Positions 11,958-22,099 of a stretch of DNA of 64,000 nt are shown one piece after another. The notes below the pieces were generated by a model. The model had not been told where the DNA came from, did not search any database, and saw only the letters and a list, made by a program, of their open reading frames with translations. Each line of letters begins with the position of its first letter. Position 1 is the stretch's first letter. Source of the DNA: Macrophomina tecta (lineage: Eukaryota > Ascomycota > Dothideomycetes > Botryosphaeriales > Botryosphaeriaceae); assembly GCA_024180945.1 (NCBI GenBank), contig JAKSGN010000035.1:1488001-1552000 (forward strand), given 5' to 3'. The position numbers were made by a program, and so were the translations under genes.

Positions 11958-12416
11958 GAGTTGTGGTGGTGTGGCTTGTGTGCGATGGTCGAGGGTGATT
12001 TACAAGACGTGCTAGGACATGGAAGCTGGGAACTTGCGGGGTGAAGGGAGATTTTTACATAGTTTAGGCTGCTCTAGAACCAGTATTAGGGAAAAATAAG
12101 CTCAATTACCTACATTTTGCTATCACATTAACCTATTTGCTTGGTCATTCATTCCAAGGCGCCTTGCGACGTAACATTTTGCACCAGAGGTTCCAGGAAG
12201 ATCAAGTAATCGAGTCTCCTGAGCGCTTGTAGTATTTCGTACATGATTTCAGCTCTTGTCTCGGCCACTTCTTCTCTTCTCGGGTCCGAGCGCACGTTCC
12301 TCGAGCATAAGGAAGAGCATTCAAAGCCGATCTCACAGAGACTATTATCCTCAAATTGCATGGTGGTACGCATGGTGTGTATTTCAAGCCTGCGGTTGAG
12401 CGTACGTCCATCATAT
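11958..12416. other. Spacer upstream of the sulfotransferase-like gene
   Basis: Contains the promoter of the sulfotransferase-like gene and the 3' flank of the MFS gene. No gene seen. Confidence 0.5.
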
Positions 12417-14157
12417 CTACATTGCCTTCATCGCGTCCTTCCTCGCCCTCCAGCGCCTCCACCTCGGATTCAGGTAATACACCGGTAAGCCAGCCAGGAA
12501 GAACCCCATATGAATGGCGCTCAAGATACCATACGAAGTCCTGTACCCATACCTCGCCAGCATCGGATTCAGTGCATACGAAATGGCGAAGCTGATGATA
12601 TTCTTCGTGCCCACCACGACTACAAGCGCCGGACCGGGCGCTTTCGGCCACACCTCTGCAGCAAACGTGGTCGATGATATCAGGCTCAGCACAAAGGAGA
12701 AGAGGTACAACCCCCATGAGACGTAGATGATGATCCACCCAGCGCTCCTGTCCGCATTATCTGCGTAAAATGCATACACCAACAACCCCGCGAAGCCAAC
12801 CACGCCGCCGAACGCGAAGGGCAGAAGACGGTGCTCCGGCTCGTGCATGCCGCCATTGCGCCGGGCCATGGCAATGGAGAGCTTGTCGCCTACGTAGCCG
12901 GCCACAAACATTGCGGCGAAGGAGGCAGGGATGGAGGCGATGTTGATCAGGCCGACGGACGCGGCAGACTGGCCGTAGTTCTCGGTGAGCACAGCGTTGT
13001 AGCTGAGCGACATGGCGATCATACAGCCGGTGGTGACGCTGGGGACGAGGGTGGCGTAGATGATGCCGGGGGCGGTGCAGCATTTGGCCATCTCGAGAAA
13101 TGAGGTGGCGATGATCCGGGAGGCATTGGGCGCTTTGCCGGGCCAGGGGTTGAGGAGCTGCACGTATGTTTTTGGCTGGGGGAAGGCGGCGTTGGTGACG
13201 TGGACGTCGCCGTACGCGGTGGAATACTCTTGGTACTCGTCGTTGGTCATGATGCGAGTGTTGCCAAATTCGTCGGTGATGATCACTTGTCCATCCATGT
13301 AGGTGGGAGGGCGGTGGAAGCGCGTCTCAAAGGCGAAGAAGATGGCCAGTAGGAGACCGAAGCCGCCAGCGATGGTCATAATGCCATAGTACCAGCGCCA
13401 TGAAAGCGCTGCTACTTGGTAGCTGCTCGCAAGTGTAAGCGTGTTGGAGATGATGCTTTGGATTGACCAGTAGGCGCCGAAGACCTGGCCGCGCTGGTGT
13501 ACGTATGTTACTTCAGCCATCATGAGAGGGAGCAACTGATGAACGGTCAGCATGATCTACCCGCTCTGACTGACCCATTAGAGCTCTTACTGATTCCGTA
13601 GCTCCACTTGTCAAGCCTTGAAACACTGGAGCTACCAGATGTCCCACGAAGTCTTGACTGGCTGCAGCACCTATGCACGATGCCACCAGTGCCAACGCAG
13701 CTACCAGGAATGCCGGGCGCCGCCCGTAGGCGAGAGCAAAAGGGAGGATCAGGTAGTTGCCAACGCCAGTGAAGAATGATGGCAGAGTTGCAATAAGCAT
13801 GATGGTATTCGTTGAGTATCCTTGCGGTGCATAAAGATTGATGAAAACGAGAATGATTGGGCCAAGGGAGCCGACCACAGCCAGAGACATAAAAGCTAAG
13901 GGTTCATTAATATCGGCTCTTCCAGAGGTGTTCAGGTGCTGCTCACCGAACCAACAACATGATACGATAATGCCCGCCTTCTTCCAGTAGGAAAAGTTCA
14001 GAGGGTCGTTCGGGCTGGAGGATGGAACTGGCAGCTTGCGGATCTCGCCTGAGTCGTCAACAAGCAGGGCGTTCCCTGTGTCTGCTGCTACAGGCTTCTC
14101 AAGCACCTCAATGTGCTCCCCGCTGGTCTTCTCCTTCAGCTCCCTGGTCTCGGCCAT
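12417..14157 (-). CDS. MFS transporter (DHA1/HOL1-like)
   Basis: Two exons (14157-13591 and 13535-12417, intron 13536-13590) give 561 residues. The cytoplasmic N-terminus carries DPLNFSYWKK, typical of this fungal MFS subfamily. Twelve hydrophobic segments follow, with the signature loop FALAYGRRPAF between helices 2 and 3, TESLLPLMMAEVTYVHQRG in the first half, a long central loop, and ARRNGGMHEPEHRLLP between helices 8 and 9. It probably moves a small organic molecule across the plasma membrane. The substrate is unknown. It is transcribed away from the Zn2Cys6 factor gene, with 573 bp between start codons. That gap carries several TTCCG elements also found in the promoter of the PhyH/FMO pair, so co-regulation is likely. 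Confidence 0.9.
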
Positions 14158-14730
14158 TGTGTGCGCGATGGGGATGAGATCGGAACGAGATGAAGAAGCG
14201 GTACATAGCCTGGGGTTCGAGACACTTGGCCGTTCATCTTATCGTGAAGCGCCATCTCGGAATGCAGGTCGGAAACGGGCCGCGACGGTGTTGAGAGGGA
14301 TGTGGGGGGTGGGTTTCCGAGCAGTCTAGCTTTTCCGGGCAGCAGGATTCACGGTGCAGAGCACAGATCCACGTCGATATCAGAGCCGCCGGGTAGGTTG
14401 GTCGTGCGGAGGGTCGAGGTGGCAAAATGAGGTGATTGCAGGACCCACGGTCGCGTCGATGTCGCCATCCCCTTTCCGTACGCGGTTGCAGAAAGGACGG
14501 ATGCTGCGCAAGCAGGGCAGCGAACCAGGCGAATAAACCGGTGGCGGTTGTCGCGATCGCGGTCGGTGTTGGCTTGGACGCCCCCCAGCTACCCCGCAGG
14601 TCCTCAGCCACTGGCAGTGCACGTGCTGGACGATCCCCTCCACATGCCGGACGGCATTGGATAAGACTCGGCGGCATACGCGGTAGGCAACGGAAAGCGT
14701 CAGTGGCCTCAGCAGAGCTCACGCGGCGGC
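14158..14730. promoter_or_regulatory. Divergent promoter with repeated TTTCCGA/TCGGAAA elements
   Basis: Between the MFS and Zn2Cys6 start codons I count seven copies of TTCCG or its complement (14181-14185, 14258-14262, 14270-14274, 14315-14319, 14333-14337, 14474-14478, 14691-14695). Two extend to the full 7-mer, TCGGAAA at 14269-14275 and TTTCCGA at 14314-14320, facing each other. About one copy of the 5-mer would be expected by chance. CGG triplets are the usual half-sites of Zn2Cys6 proteins, so the neighbouring regulator may bind here. Confidence 0.55.
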
Positions 14731-17128
14731 ATGTCCGACCAGGGCGACAGTGGGCAGCCAATCGGAGCACCCCCGATTCCACCCCCCAAGCGTAAGCGCC
14801 TCTCTCGCGCCTGCAACTGGTGCCGCAAGCAGAAGGTCCGCTGTGATGAATCTCTCCCCTCCTGTCTGAACTGTCGCCTTCGCAACCTCCGCTGCATTAC
14901 TACTGAGCCCAAGAGCGGCAAAGAGATCTCCTCCTCTGACCGCAAGCACTCTGCGAGACACAGGTCTTCCGTGCGCGAAAACGACAGCCAGCCTTCACCA
15001 TGTCGCTCGGATCCGGATTCGCCGTATTCCTCAACCACTGCAAGTACCGCCACGAGTCTGCTGGCCTCAGCAACTCCCGCCTCTCTGAGGACCGACAACT
15101 TCACCACGACCATTTCGAATCTCGCGGCCGCGAGCAATGCTCCCCGCCCCGTGCCTTGGACCAGCTTGCCGACGCCAGAGACGGCATTCACCCGGCCTCG
15201 AGCATCCAGCCGCGCCGGCCTTCCTCGCTCTCCTCAGAAGCCTCACACTGAGACGGCGACCTCTTCCAACGGATCACGGGACCTGGCCGCTGTGACGCCT
15301 CAAAGTTCTGACTACGCAATAAATTACGGCGACGGGCCTGTGAGGCGCAAATTCCTTGGCGCCAGCAGCTCCCAAGTACTTGTGCAATGGCTCGACCTTT
15401 CCTTCTCTCGTCGCGGACCCTGGCCCAAAGTTTCTCAGTTTTTCCGCTACGGTATTTCGACTGCCGAAGAGTTCTCCTATGATCTATGGAACACCCCAAA
15501 GCCCTTATCCCCTTACTCGGAATCCGCAAAGTACCTCTCCGTTTACCGGACTCGAATCCACCCCCTGTTTCCCGTACTTGATATCCCCCATTTTTCCGGA
15601 GTCTATAAAAATCTGCAAGGAAAAGACCCTCGAAGTCTCAGTCCCACGGACCTCCCCTCGCTTGCCTGCTGTTATGCTGTGACGAGCATTGGAATGGACG
15701 CAATCGCAGCAGAGCCGTCAGAGGTGGCTACGGAATACCTCACAAGCGCATACTCAACATACGCTCACATCATCTCAATGCCATATTTACGATCAATCCA
15801 AGCGCTCTTGCTCTTGGCGCTTGCTCTCAGGGGTCGTCATAAGGAAGGAGTTGCATGGCACGTGATCGGCCACGCTGTCCGCATGGCCCATTCTCTTGGC
15901 CTGCACCGCCACCAGCATTCTCACAACTCGCCCTCAAATGCGTCCACGCCACAACTGGATCTTGATCGCAATATATGGTGGTCCCTATTCTGTCTCGAAA
16001 AGATGATGACACTTCAAACAGGACGGCCTTCTGCTATCAGAGACGAGGATTGTGACCAGATCCTTCCGGCCCCAGCCACATTTCCTATTCTTCACCATTT
16101 GATCGGCCTTTCACAGGTTCAGAGCGCTATCGCACGTAGCATGACGAGCCAAGTCAACCAGAAAAGAGGGATGCGCGACTTTTTCTATGAGGCTGCTCAG
16201 CTCGATGCCCGATTGATCGAGTGGGCAATGAGTTTGCCAGACGGTCTTCGTCCCGGCGCAACCCTGTACTGTACCCCTGAGGACCAACCTTTTGCGACCT
16301 TCTTCTCTGCGTGCTACCATGAAGCGTAAGTCAACTACTAGAATTTCTTTGAGCTCCTCCGCTCACCAGAAACCAGATTGATCACACTCCACCGAACAGC
16401 TCTCATCCTTGACACCAGCGTTTTTGGGGAGCAAGTCAGGAGGCACGCGCCTGAAGGTCAAGCATCTTATCGGCTGAACCAGGCAGAGGACATCTGTGTT
16501 GCATCTGCCCGTGCCATCGTCCGAGCTCTCAACGAACTCAAGAGCTCATGCGGAGACTTGGCGCACTTGCTCACGGCTTCCGCGCCTCTTCTCGCGACAT
16601 TTGTTCTCACCATCTCTATTCTCAAACATCCCACCCGCTGGAATATCCGTGCTGATCTAGCGGTAAGTGGTTCCTACCTACACCCAGTAAGAGCAAACCT
16701 AACGTGATGGTCAGCTTCTGCTCAATATTGCGGCTTTCACGGAAGATGTGTTCGTATCTGCCGGCCAAGACCCCACTTTCAACGAAATGTTCGCCCTCAT
16801 GCGTGACGCTGCATCTAAGCACGTTGAGTCTGCAGCATCAACTTCGGATACAGACATCGGAACCACGCATTTTGGGCCTACCCGTCAAGATAGCCTGCAT
16901 CAAGATGAGTTACCAGAGCAGCAAAGTCCAAGAGTCAATAACATAACTGGAGACAACATTGCACACTGTGGTCCTGAACAGGCGGCTGGCCTTGAATTTC
17001 TTGGCAACGAAGAACCTTGGTCACAACTTCTCTCCGGCAATTTGGATCTTGGCACGGCTCCTTGGGATTACGACTTGGAAACGTTCTTAGGACTACCGCA
17101 TTTCAATGAGGGTGTGTTAGGGCTATGA
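14731..17128 (+). CDS. Zn2Cys6 transcription factor with a fungal-specific domain
   Basis: Three exons (14731-16325, 16377-16662, 16715-17128) give 764 residues. The Zn2Cys6 DNA-binding cluster is complete, with cysteines at about 28, 31, 38, 45, 48 and 55, preceded by a basic PPKRKR patch. A Ser/Thr-rich linker of some 150 residues follows. The fungal transcription factor middle domain spans about residues 260-600 (YRTRIHPLFPVLD, GHAVRMAHSLGLHRH, RNIWWSLFCLEKMMTLQTGRPS). The C-terminus is acidic and hydrophobic (LETFLGLPHF), a plausible activation region. It shares its promoter with an MFS gene and is followed by a dioxygenase/monooxygenase pair whose promoter has the same sequence element. 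It is the natural candidate regulator of this group. Confidence 0.92.
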
Positions 17129-17430
17129 CATGAGCTTGCGTTGTTGACTTTATCATGATTCCCCTTGATTATTTGTATCCCGTTGTAATCTCATTTTCAC
17201 TGGAAGTCAAGCGCTGACCTCTACTGCATTGTACGGTTTTGGCTTTAGTACCATCTCATACCCTATTAGGCCAGGGTTTTGACGACAATTGATAGCTTTT
17301 CCATAACAAGTTTCCTAACATTCTAGCTTAAAGAGAGAGAAAAAAAAAGGGTCATCGTAGGTGTTTTGTTACAGAAATGTGGGCCTTCCACCCCTTACTT
17401 TCACGTACGCTATTGTCGAGGTCCTCCATT
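17129..17430. other. Convergent 3' spacer
   Basis: 302 bp between the stop codons of the Zn2Cys6 gene (+) and the PhyH-like gene (-). AT-rich with an A9 tract near 17340. No gene. Confidence 0.6.
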
Positions 17431-18760
17431 TCATGCTCCAACTGCCACTTCCGGCTGGGCCTTTTGCGTCTGCGGAACATCGACCACTGCCGGGGCGGAA
17501 GCAAAATCTTCGACGCCTGCGGTCTCCTGGATGTAGGGGATTCCAGTAAGCTTGAGCCCAACCTCAGTTAGCACCGGCTCGTTGACCGGTTTGAACCTGT
17601 TGTGCGGGTCATCTTCACCATCACGCTTGGCAACGTCGCTGCCAACGTGCCGTGCATTGGGCCAGTGAGTAGTACCGATGCGTTCTACAAGCTCAGGTCA
17701 GTTGAACTCTCCAACAACCTCCGCACGGCAACAAAGAACAATTCAAACTTACTCTCAAACGCCTCGCGCTTCCTCCGCAGATCCTCCTGCGTCGCCTCTG
17801 CCACGGGCATATAGCAAGTATAAATGGCGAATCTCGGCTGCGTGCTCGTCGCTGCCGGGCTCAAGTTATAATGAGGCGTCCTGCTGTCCCAAAGCAACAG
17901 ATCGCCCGGCGCAGCGCACAACTAAAGCCACCATCAGCCACTCGCTCACCGTGATGAAAGGCTCACAACGGGTAGAAGCAACAGAAAAAAAAAAAAAAAA
18001 GACATACCTTTTCCCACTGACAACCCCTCTCCTCCAACCACCTCAACCCCCTCTCCTTGAACCCATACCACTCACTCGTCCACGCCGGGATCCGCTCCTC
18101 CCCTTCCCGCCTCATCACCTCATGATACTCCTCACTCACCCTATGCCCGCCCTTGCACACGATCAACCCCCCGTCGTCGGGCCCGTTTGGAAGCAGGTTC
18201 ACGAGGCCCTGCAAGCACCTGAACCCACCCTTCTCCGGATCCTGATCCTGGTGCGGCCAAGGGTTGTTGGGCGGGATGTCCTTGCGGTTGGGGAACGACG
18301 CGTTGAGCGCGTCGAACGAGACCAGCAGGTCCGGCGTGTCGTAGACGCGCGCAAAGGCCGACACGACGCCGGGCTCCTGCCGGATGGCCCACGCGAACGA
18401 CTCGTGCGTCGCGGCATAAGCGAGGATCATGCCTTTCTCGGTGATGTGCGGGAGATGGCGCTTGTGGATGGTGGTGGGGTCGTGGCGGTCGAAACCAAGG
18501 TTGCTGGTGATATTGTTAGTTGCGGGAAGGGGAATGACCGAGAGACGGGGGAGGTTGGTCGCAGGTGCGTACAAGCCTTCGAGCCAGGAGTACATCTCGT
18601 CGGCGTACTTGTCGGCGCGCTCGCGGGGGATGGCGCCCTTGATGATGGCGAATCCATCCCGCGAGAGGTCGTCGCGGAAGTCGCCGTAATGCTTGTCGGC
18701 CTCGGAGCAGCGGAGACGGTTTGGGCCGGATGGCTGAGCTGGGAGGGGCTGGGAGGCCAT
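17431..18760 (-). CDS. Phytanoyl-CoA dioxygenase-like 2-oxoglutarate/Fe(II) oxygenase
   Basis: Four exons (18760-18573, 18503-18008, 17921-17753, 17684-17431) join to 368 residues. The PhyH-family order is clear: DDLSRDGFAIIKGAIP near residue 29, a HxD iron motif in PWPHQDQD (His147, Asp149), the distal iron ligand in WDSRTPHYN (His245) and a nearby Arg (258) in QPRFAIY that would hold 2-oxoglutarate. It should hydroxylate a small molecule using oxygen and 2-oxoglutarate. The substrate is unknown. The third intron (17922-18007) contains a run of 16 T on the sense strand just after the donor. The gene is divergent from the FAD monooxygenase, 551 bp between start codons, which suggests that both oxidise the same compound or pathway. 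Confidence 0.88.
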
Positions 18761-19311
18761 GGTAGCTGCGAATCTGGTACTTCTTCGACTAGTTGTACTT
18801 CTGAACAGACAAGATTACGGGTTCTCTCGGGAGATTGAGTGAAGTCCGCTGCACAAGACGCGCTGTCATTTTTTTTAAGTACACTTCACTAACGCATAAT
18901 GCCCTGATCGCAGATCGAAAGCATTCCGTCTCATCGCAACCGTATTTCCCTTTCCGTTGTCCCCGACCCGGTGAGACGCATGAGAGTAGTGACCGGAAAC
19001 GTGGGCGCCTAGTGGTCAATCCCCCACTGTTGTCCACCTTTCCGAGCGCCTTTCCGACTTAGCGCGCCGTTTCCGATCCGGGACTGTGGGGTCGGAAGCA
19101 CACCCTCTTTCCGACCCCACAAGGCCATCGCGGAGTGCAGAGACAGCTTAAGCTGTGTGTCAGACGTAGATTGCGATGAGCATAGTGAAATTCCGCAAAA
19201 TTGATGTAAGGTGCCAAATATTCCACAGAAATTCCATCGTTACTCCAGTCACTTACGTTACACTGAAGTGTCGCTACTCTCTCAGACATCAACGACTCGC
19301 GATCAATCAGA
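18761..19311. promoter_or_regulatory. Divergent promoter with a TTTCCGA cluster and a perfect inverted repeat
   Basis: Nine copies of TTCCG or its complement lie here (18924, 18952, 18994, 19040, 19052, 19071, 19093, 19109 and 19191, first bases). Four are the full TTTCCGA (19039-19045, 19051-19057, 19070-19076, 19108-19114). The densest part, 19039-19121, ends in a perfect 13-bp inverted repeat. The same 7-mer occurs in the MFS/regulator promoter. This is most simply read as an operator array for a cluster regulator. Confidence 0.6.
19085..19121. promoter_or_regulatory. Perfect 13-bp inverted repeat, likely operator
   Basis: TGTGGGGTCGGAA (19085-19097) and TTCCGACCCCACA (19109-19121) are exact complements with an 11-bp spacer. 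Each arm contains a CGG/CCG triplet facing the other, the arrangement bound by Zn2Cys6 dimers. Confidence 0.6.
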
Positions 19312-20791
19312 ATGACCGCCACAGAGAACGAGGACAAGAAGCCCTTCCGCATCATCATCGTCGGCGGGGGCATCTGCGGTCTTAGCGCCGTAAGTTCGGC
19401 CTTTCACGCTCTTCGCCCATTGGCATCAAACCCACCCAACCCCCCCCCCCCCCCCTTCCTCTGCTCACATCACTTCCCCCGACACGCAGGCCATCGCACT
19501 CCGCGGGCCCAACCGCACCATCACCATCCTCGAACAATCCAGCTTCCTGCGCGAAATCGGCGCGGCCATCTCCCTGCAGCCCAACGCGTCCAAAATCCTC
19601 TCCCAAACCTGGGGCATCGACCCGTCGGGCGGCCGGACGGACCGGTCGCAGCCCGGCTGCCCGGCCATCACCGACCACGGCTTCCGCATCTACTCGACGG
19701 CGGGCGCGCTCGTGCGGTGCATCCCGCTCCTCGACAGCCGCGCGGCCTACGGCGCCGACCGCGTCATCTACCACCGCCGCGACCTGCACGCGCTCCTGCT
19801 CCACGCGGCGACGACGCCGCGCCGGCCGCACGCGCCGGCGGCGATCCGCCTCTCCGCGCGCGTCGTCGGCGTCGACGCGCAGGCCGGCGCCGTGCGCCTG
19901 GCGGACGGCGCGACGCTCGCCGCGGACCTCGTCGTGGCGGCCGACGGGATCCGCAGCGCGCTGCGCCGAGACGTCGTCGGGAGGGAGGTCGCGGCGGTGC
20001 CGACCGGCCTGTCGGCCTACCGGTTCATGGTGCCGGTGCGGGACCTGCAGCGGCGGACGGCGTTTGCGCAGGTGGTGCAGCCGGGGGCGCCGTGGACCAG
20101 TATGGTGATGGGGTGGGATCGGCGGATCGTGATGGGCCCGTGTCGGACGGTCGAGGGGGAGGAGGGCAGCGGGGACTATGCGGTCGTGGCGCTCGTGCCG
20201 GATGAGTTTGTGGCGGAGGGGGAGGGGGCGGGCGCGAGCTGGAATGCAGAAGGGAGCGTGCAGAAGATGCGGGAGGCGTTTAGCGATTTTCCGGAGTGGG
20301 TGACGAGCATGTTCGACTTGGTGGATGAGGTGGGGTTGTGGCAATTGAGGGATCTGGAGCCACTGGAGAGGTGGCGGCGGGGGAGGGTGGTGTTGGTCGG
20401 GGATGCGGCGCATGCAATGTTGCCGACGCAGGGGCAAGGGGCGAGTCAGAGTATTGAGGATGCGGAGGCGTTGGGGGCGATGTTCGAGGACGTGGAGGGA
20501 TGGATTGATGGGGAGGAGGTGGAGAGGCGGTTGGATGAGGTGGTAAAGTGTCGGTATGAGAGGGCGACGTTGATCCAGGCGTACAGTCGGCAGGCCGCGA
20601 AGCCGGCGACGAACGGGAAGGACTCGAAGGTTACTCTGTAAGTGGGCATGTGTGCTGAGTGTAAGACGCGACCACTGACATGACGTAGGACTACGGCAGA
20701 GTTTATGGATTACAACTGCATGTACGACGGAGCCAAGGACTACCAGCGGAGGCAGCGCGAAGGCACGACACTAGCATCTGTGAAGGCATGA
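19312..20791 (+). CDS. FAD-dependent monooxygenase (salicylate hydroxylase-like)
   Basis: Three exons (19312-19389, 19490-20637, 20689-20791) give 442 residues. The N-terminal Rossmann motif IIIVGGGICGLSAAIAL (Gly 18, 20, 23) binds the FAD ADP part. ILEQSSFLREIGAAISLQPNA is typical of the class A aromatic hydroxylase group. VVAADGIRSALRR is the DG motif, and GDAAHAMLPTQGQGASQSIED (from about residue 330) is the GD motif that contacts the ribityl chain. The protein is probably a NAD(P)H-dependent hydroxylase of an aromatic or other small substrate in the cytosol. Codons in the large exon are strongly GC-ending. Intron 1 contains a run of 16 C (19440-19455). It is divergent from the PhyH-like gene and probably co-regulated with it. 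Confidence 0.92.
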
Positions 20792-21200
20792 GCTTTGAAG
20801 AGAAAAGTAAACGAAAAAGGGTAGCACGCATAAGTTTTGGATCCGATAGAACTTTTGGTTCAATATCATGCCAGCATACCCTCGAACGTCATGCACAGCC
20901 GACGTACCTGATGTATGAGCAGCGTTGAGAATCCGACGCAATGTCGCCAATTCTAGCCCTCGCACACTGACCGGCAAACCCTGATCGCCCACCCAGCCCG
21001 CCAGAGTGCCCCGCCTACTGGGCACGCCCCTCCATATGCAATCTTCTTTCAGGCTCACTCTCTCCTATCGCAAGGCCGCCGACCACGGCTCAACCCTCCT
21101 CCCACGCTCCACACCCCATCTCGCCCACAGCCTACGCTACCCGCCACGCGCAATCCATCATCACCCACAACGCAGGGTCCATGAACAGAACAAATAATGT

Positions 21201-21221
21201 GCAGCAGCAGCAGCAGCAGCA
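21201..21221. repeat. (GCA)7 microsatellite
   Basis: Seven uninterrupted GCA units in non-coding DNA. Confidence 0.9.
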
Positions 21222-22074
21222 CATGCTCAAGCGCAGTGCGTGCGGGGTCTCACCTCGCTTTTACCTCGCCCATGTCCGGAGGGAGGTCCGTCCGCGCCGC
21301 CTGCCGATCCAGATCTCGCTTTAGCAACGCTAACGGGCCCACGAGAGAAACAGGAGACTGTCTTCGTTTCTGCCGTAGAGTACCTCGGCTCCTCGGGTCG
21401 CGAGCGAGACGGCGAATGACTGTTTAGTGATGACGGGGGTTCTTGGTTCTTGGGGGAACCGGAGGGAGGGGACGTCGCCGCGATGTCTCGGCCGAGTTGA
21501 AGAAGGCGCTGTCGAGGCCTGCCACGGACGGCGCTAAACCGCTGTCGCACATCTGGGACGGGAGCGAAGGAAAGCGGGTGCACGTGTGGGAGTCTGGTGT
21601 ACGTATGGTGTGTGGCGGTATAGTCGGGAGATTGCCTGGGGTGCTCTTGTGCATCGAGCTTGTTTTTGTCTCATTTTTCTTTTCCTTATTCAACGGTGTG
21701 CTGCAAGCCGCGGCGGGTCGAGCTCAGTCGTGAAGGTGTTGATGGCTCGTCTGCGGTTCTTCTCCTTTGGGTGGCGTTCTCAGAGGGCAATTATGTGTTC
21801 TGACACAGCTGGTGGCTTTGTTCGTATAGCATGGCCCTAACATCTCGTCGAATTCAAACCGGAAAACTCAAATTCTATGCTCTATTAAATGCCTCTTAAC
21901 GTGGTATCTTTTCCCTAGCAACAAAACAAATGAAGGAATTGTCCTCCGAAGCTTGCATGCCTTGCGCAGTACTCCAGCATAAAAAGCGCCTGGAAGACAC
22001 ATCCGTAGCTCATGGCCTTCTCGCCGCATGACGACGCCAGCCGCTTGAAACGCCATTGTCCATTTTCCATATTC

Positions 22075-22094
22075 TTTTTTTTTTTTTTTTTTTT
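22075..22094. repeat. T20 homopolymer
   Basis: Twenty T on the + strand, five bases beyond the stop codon of the gene read on the - strand. Confidence 0.95.
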
Positions 22095-22099
22095 GCATC

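Larger units (their letters stand above)
20792..22099. other. Spacer with a GCA repeat and a T20 tract
   Basis: 1.3 kb between the FMO stop codon and the 3' end of the rhodopsin-like gene. Open frames are short and unrecognisable. It holds (GCA)7 at 21201-21221 and T20 at 22075-22094. Confidence 0.5.

Noticed and set aside
17678..18838. 386-codon + strand frame over the PhyH-like gene
   Set aside because: Antisense shadow of the spliced dioxygenase gene, whose motifs and introns are convincing on the - strand.
19390..19489. C16 run in FMO intron 1 considered as an assembly gap artefact
   Set aside because: The intron ends are standard and the frame is continuous across it, so the run does not affect the gene model; its exact length remains unproven.
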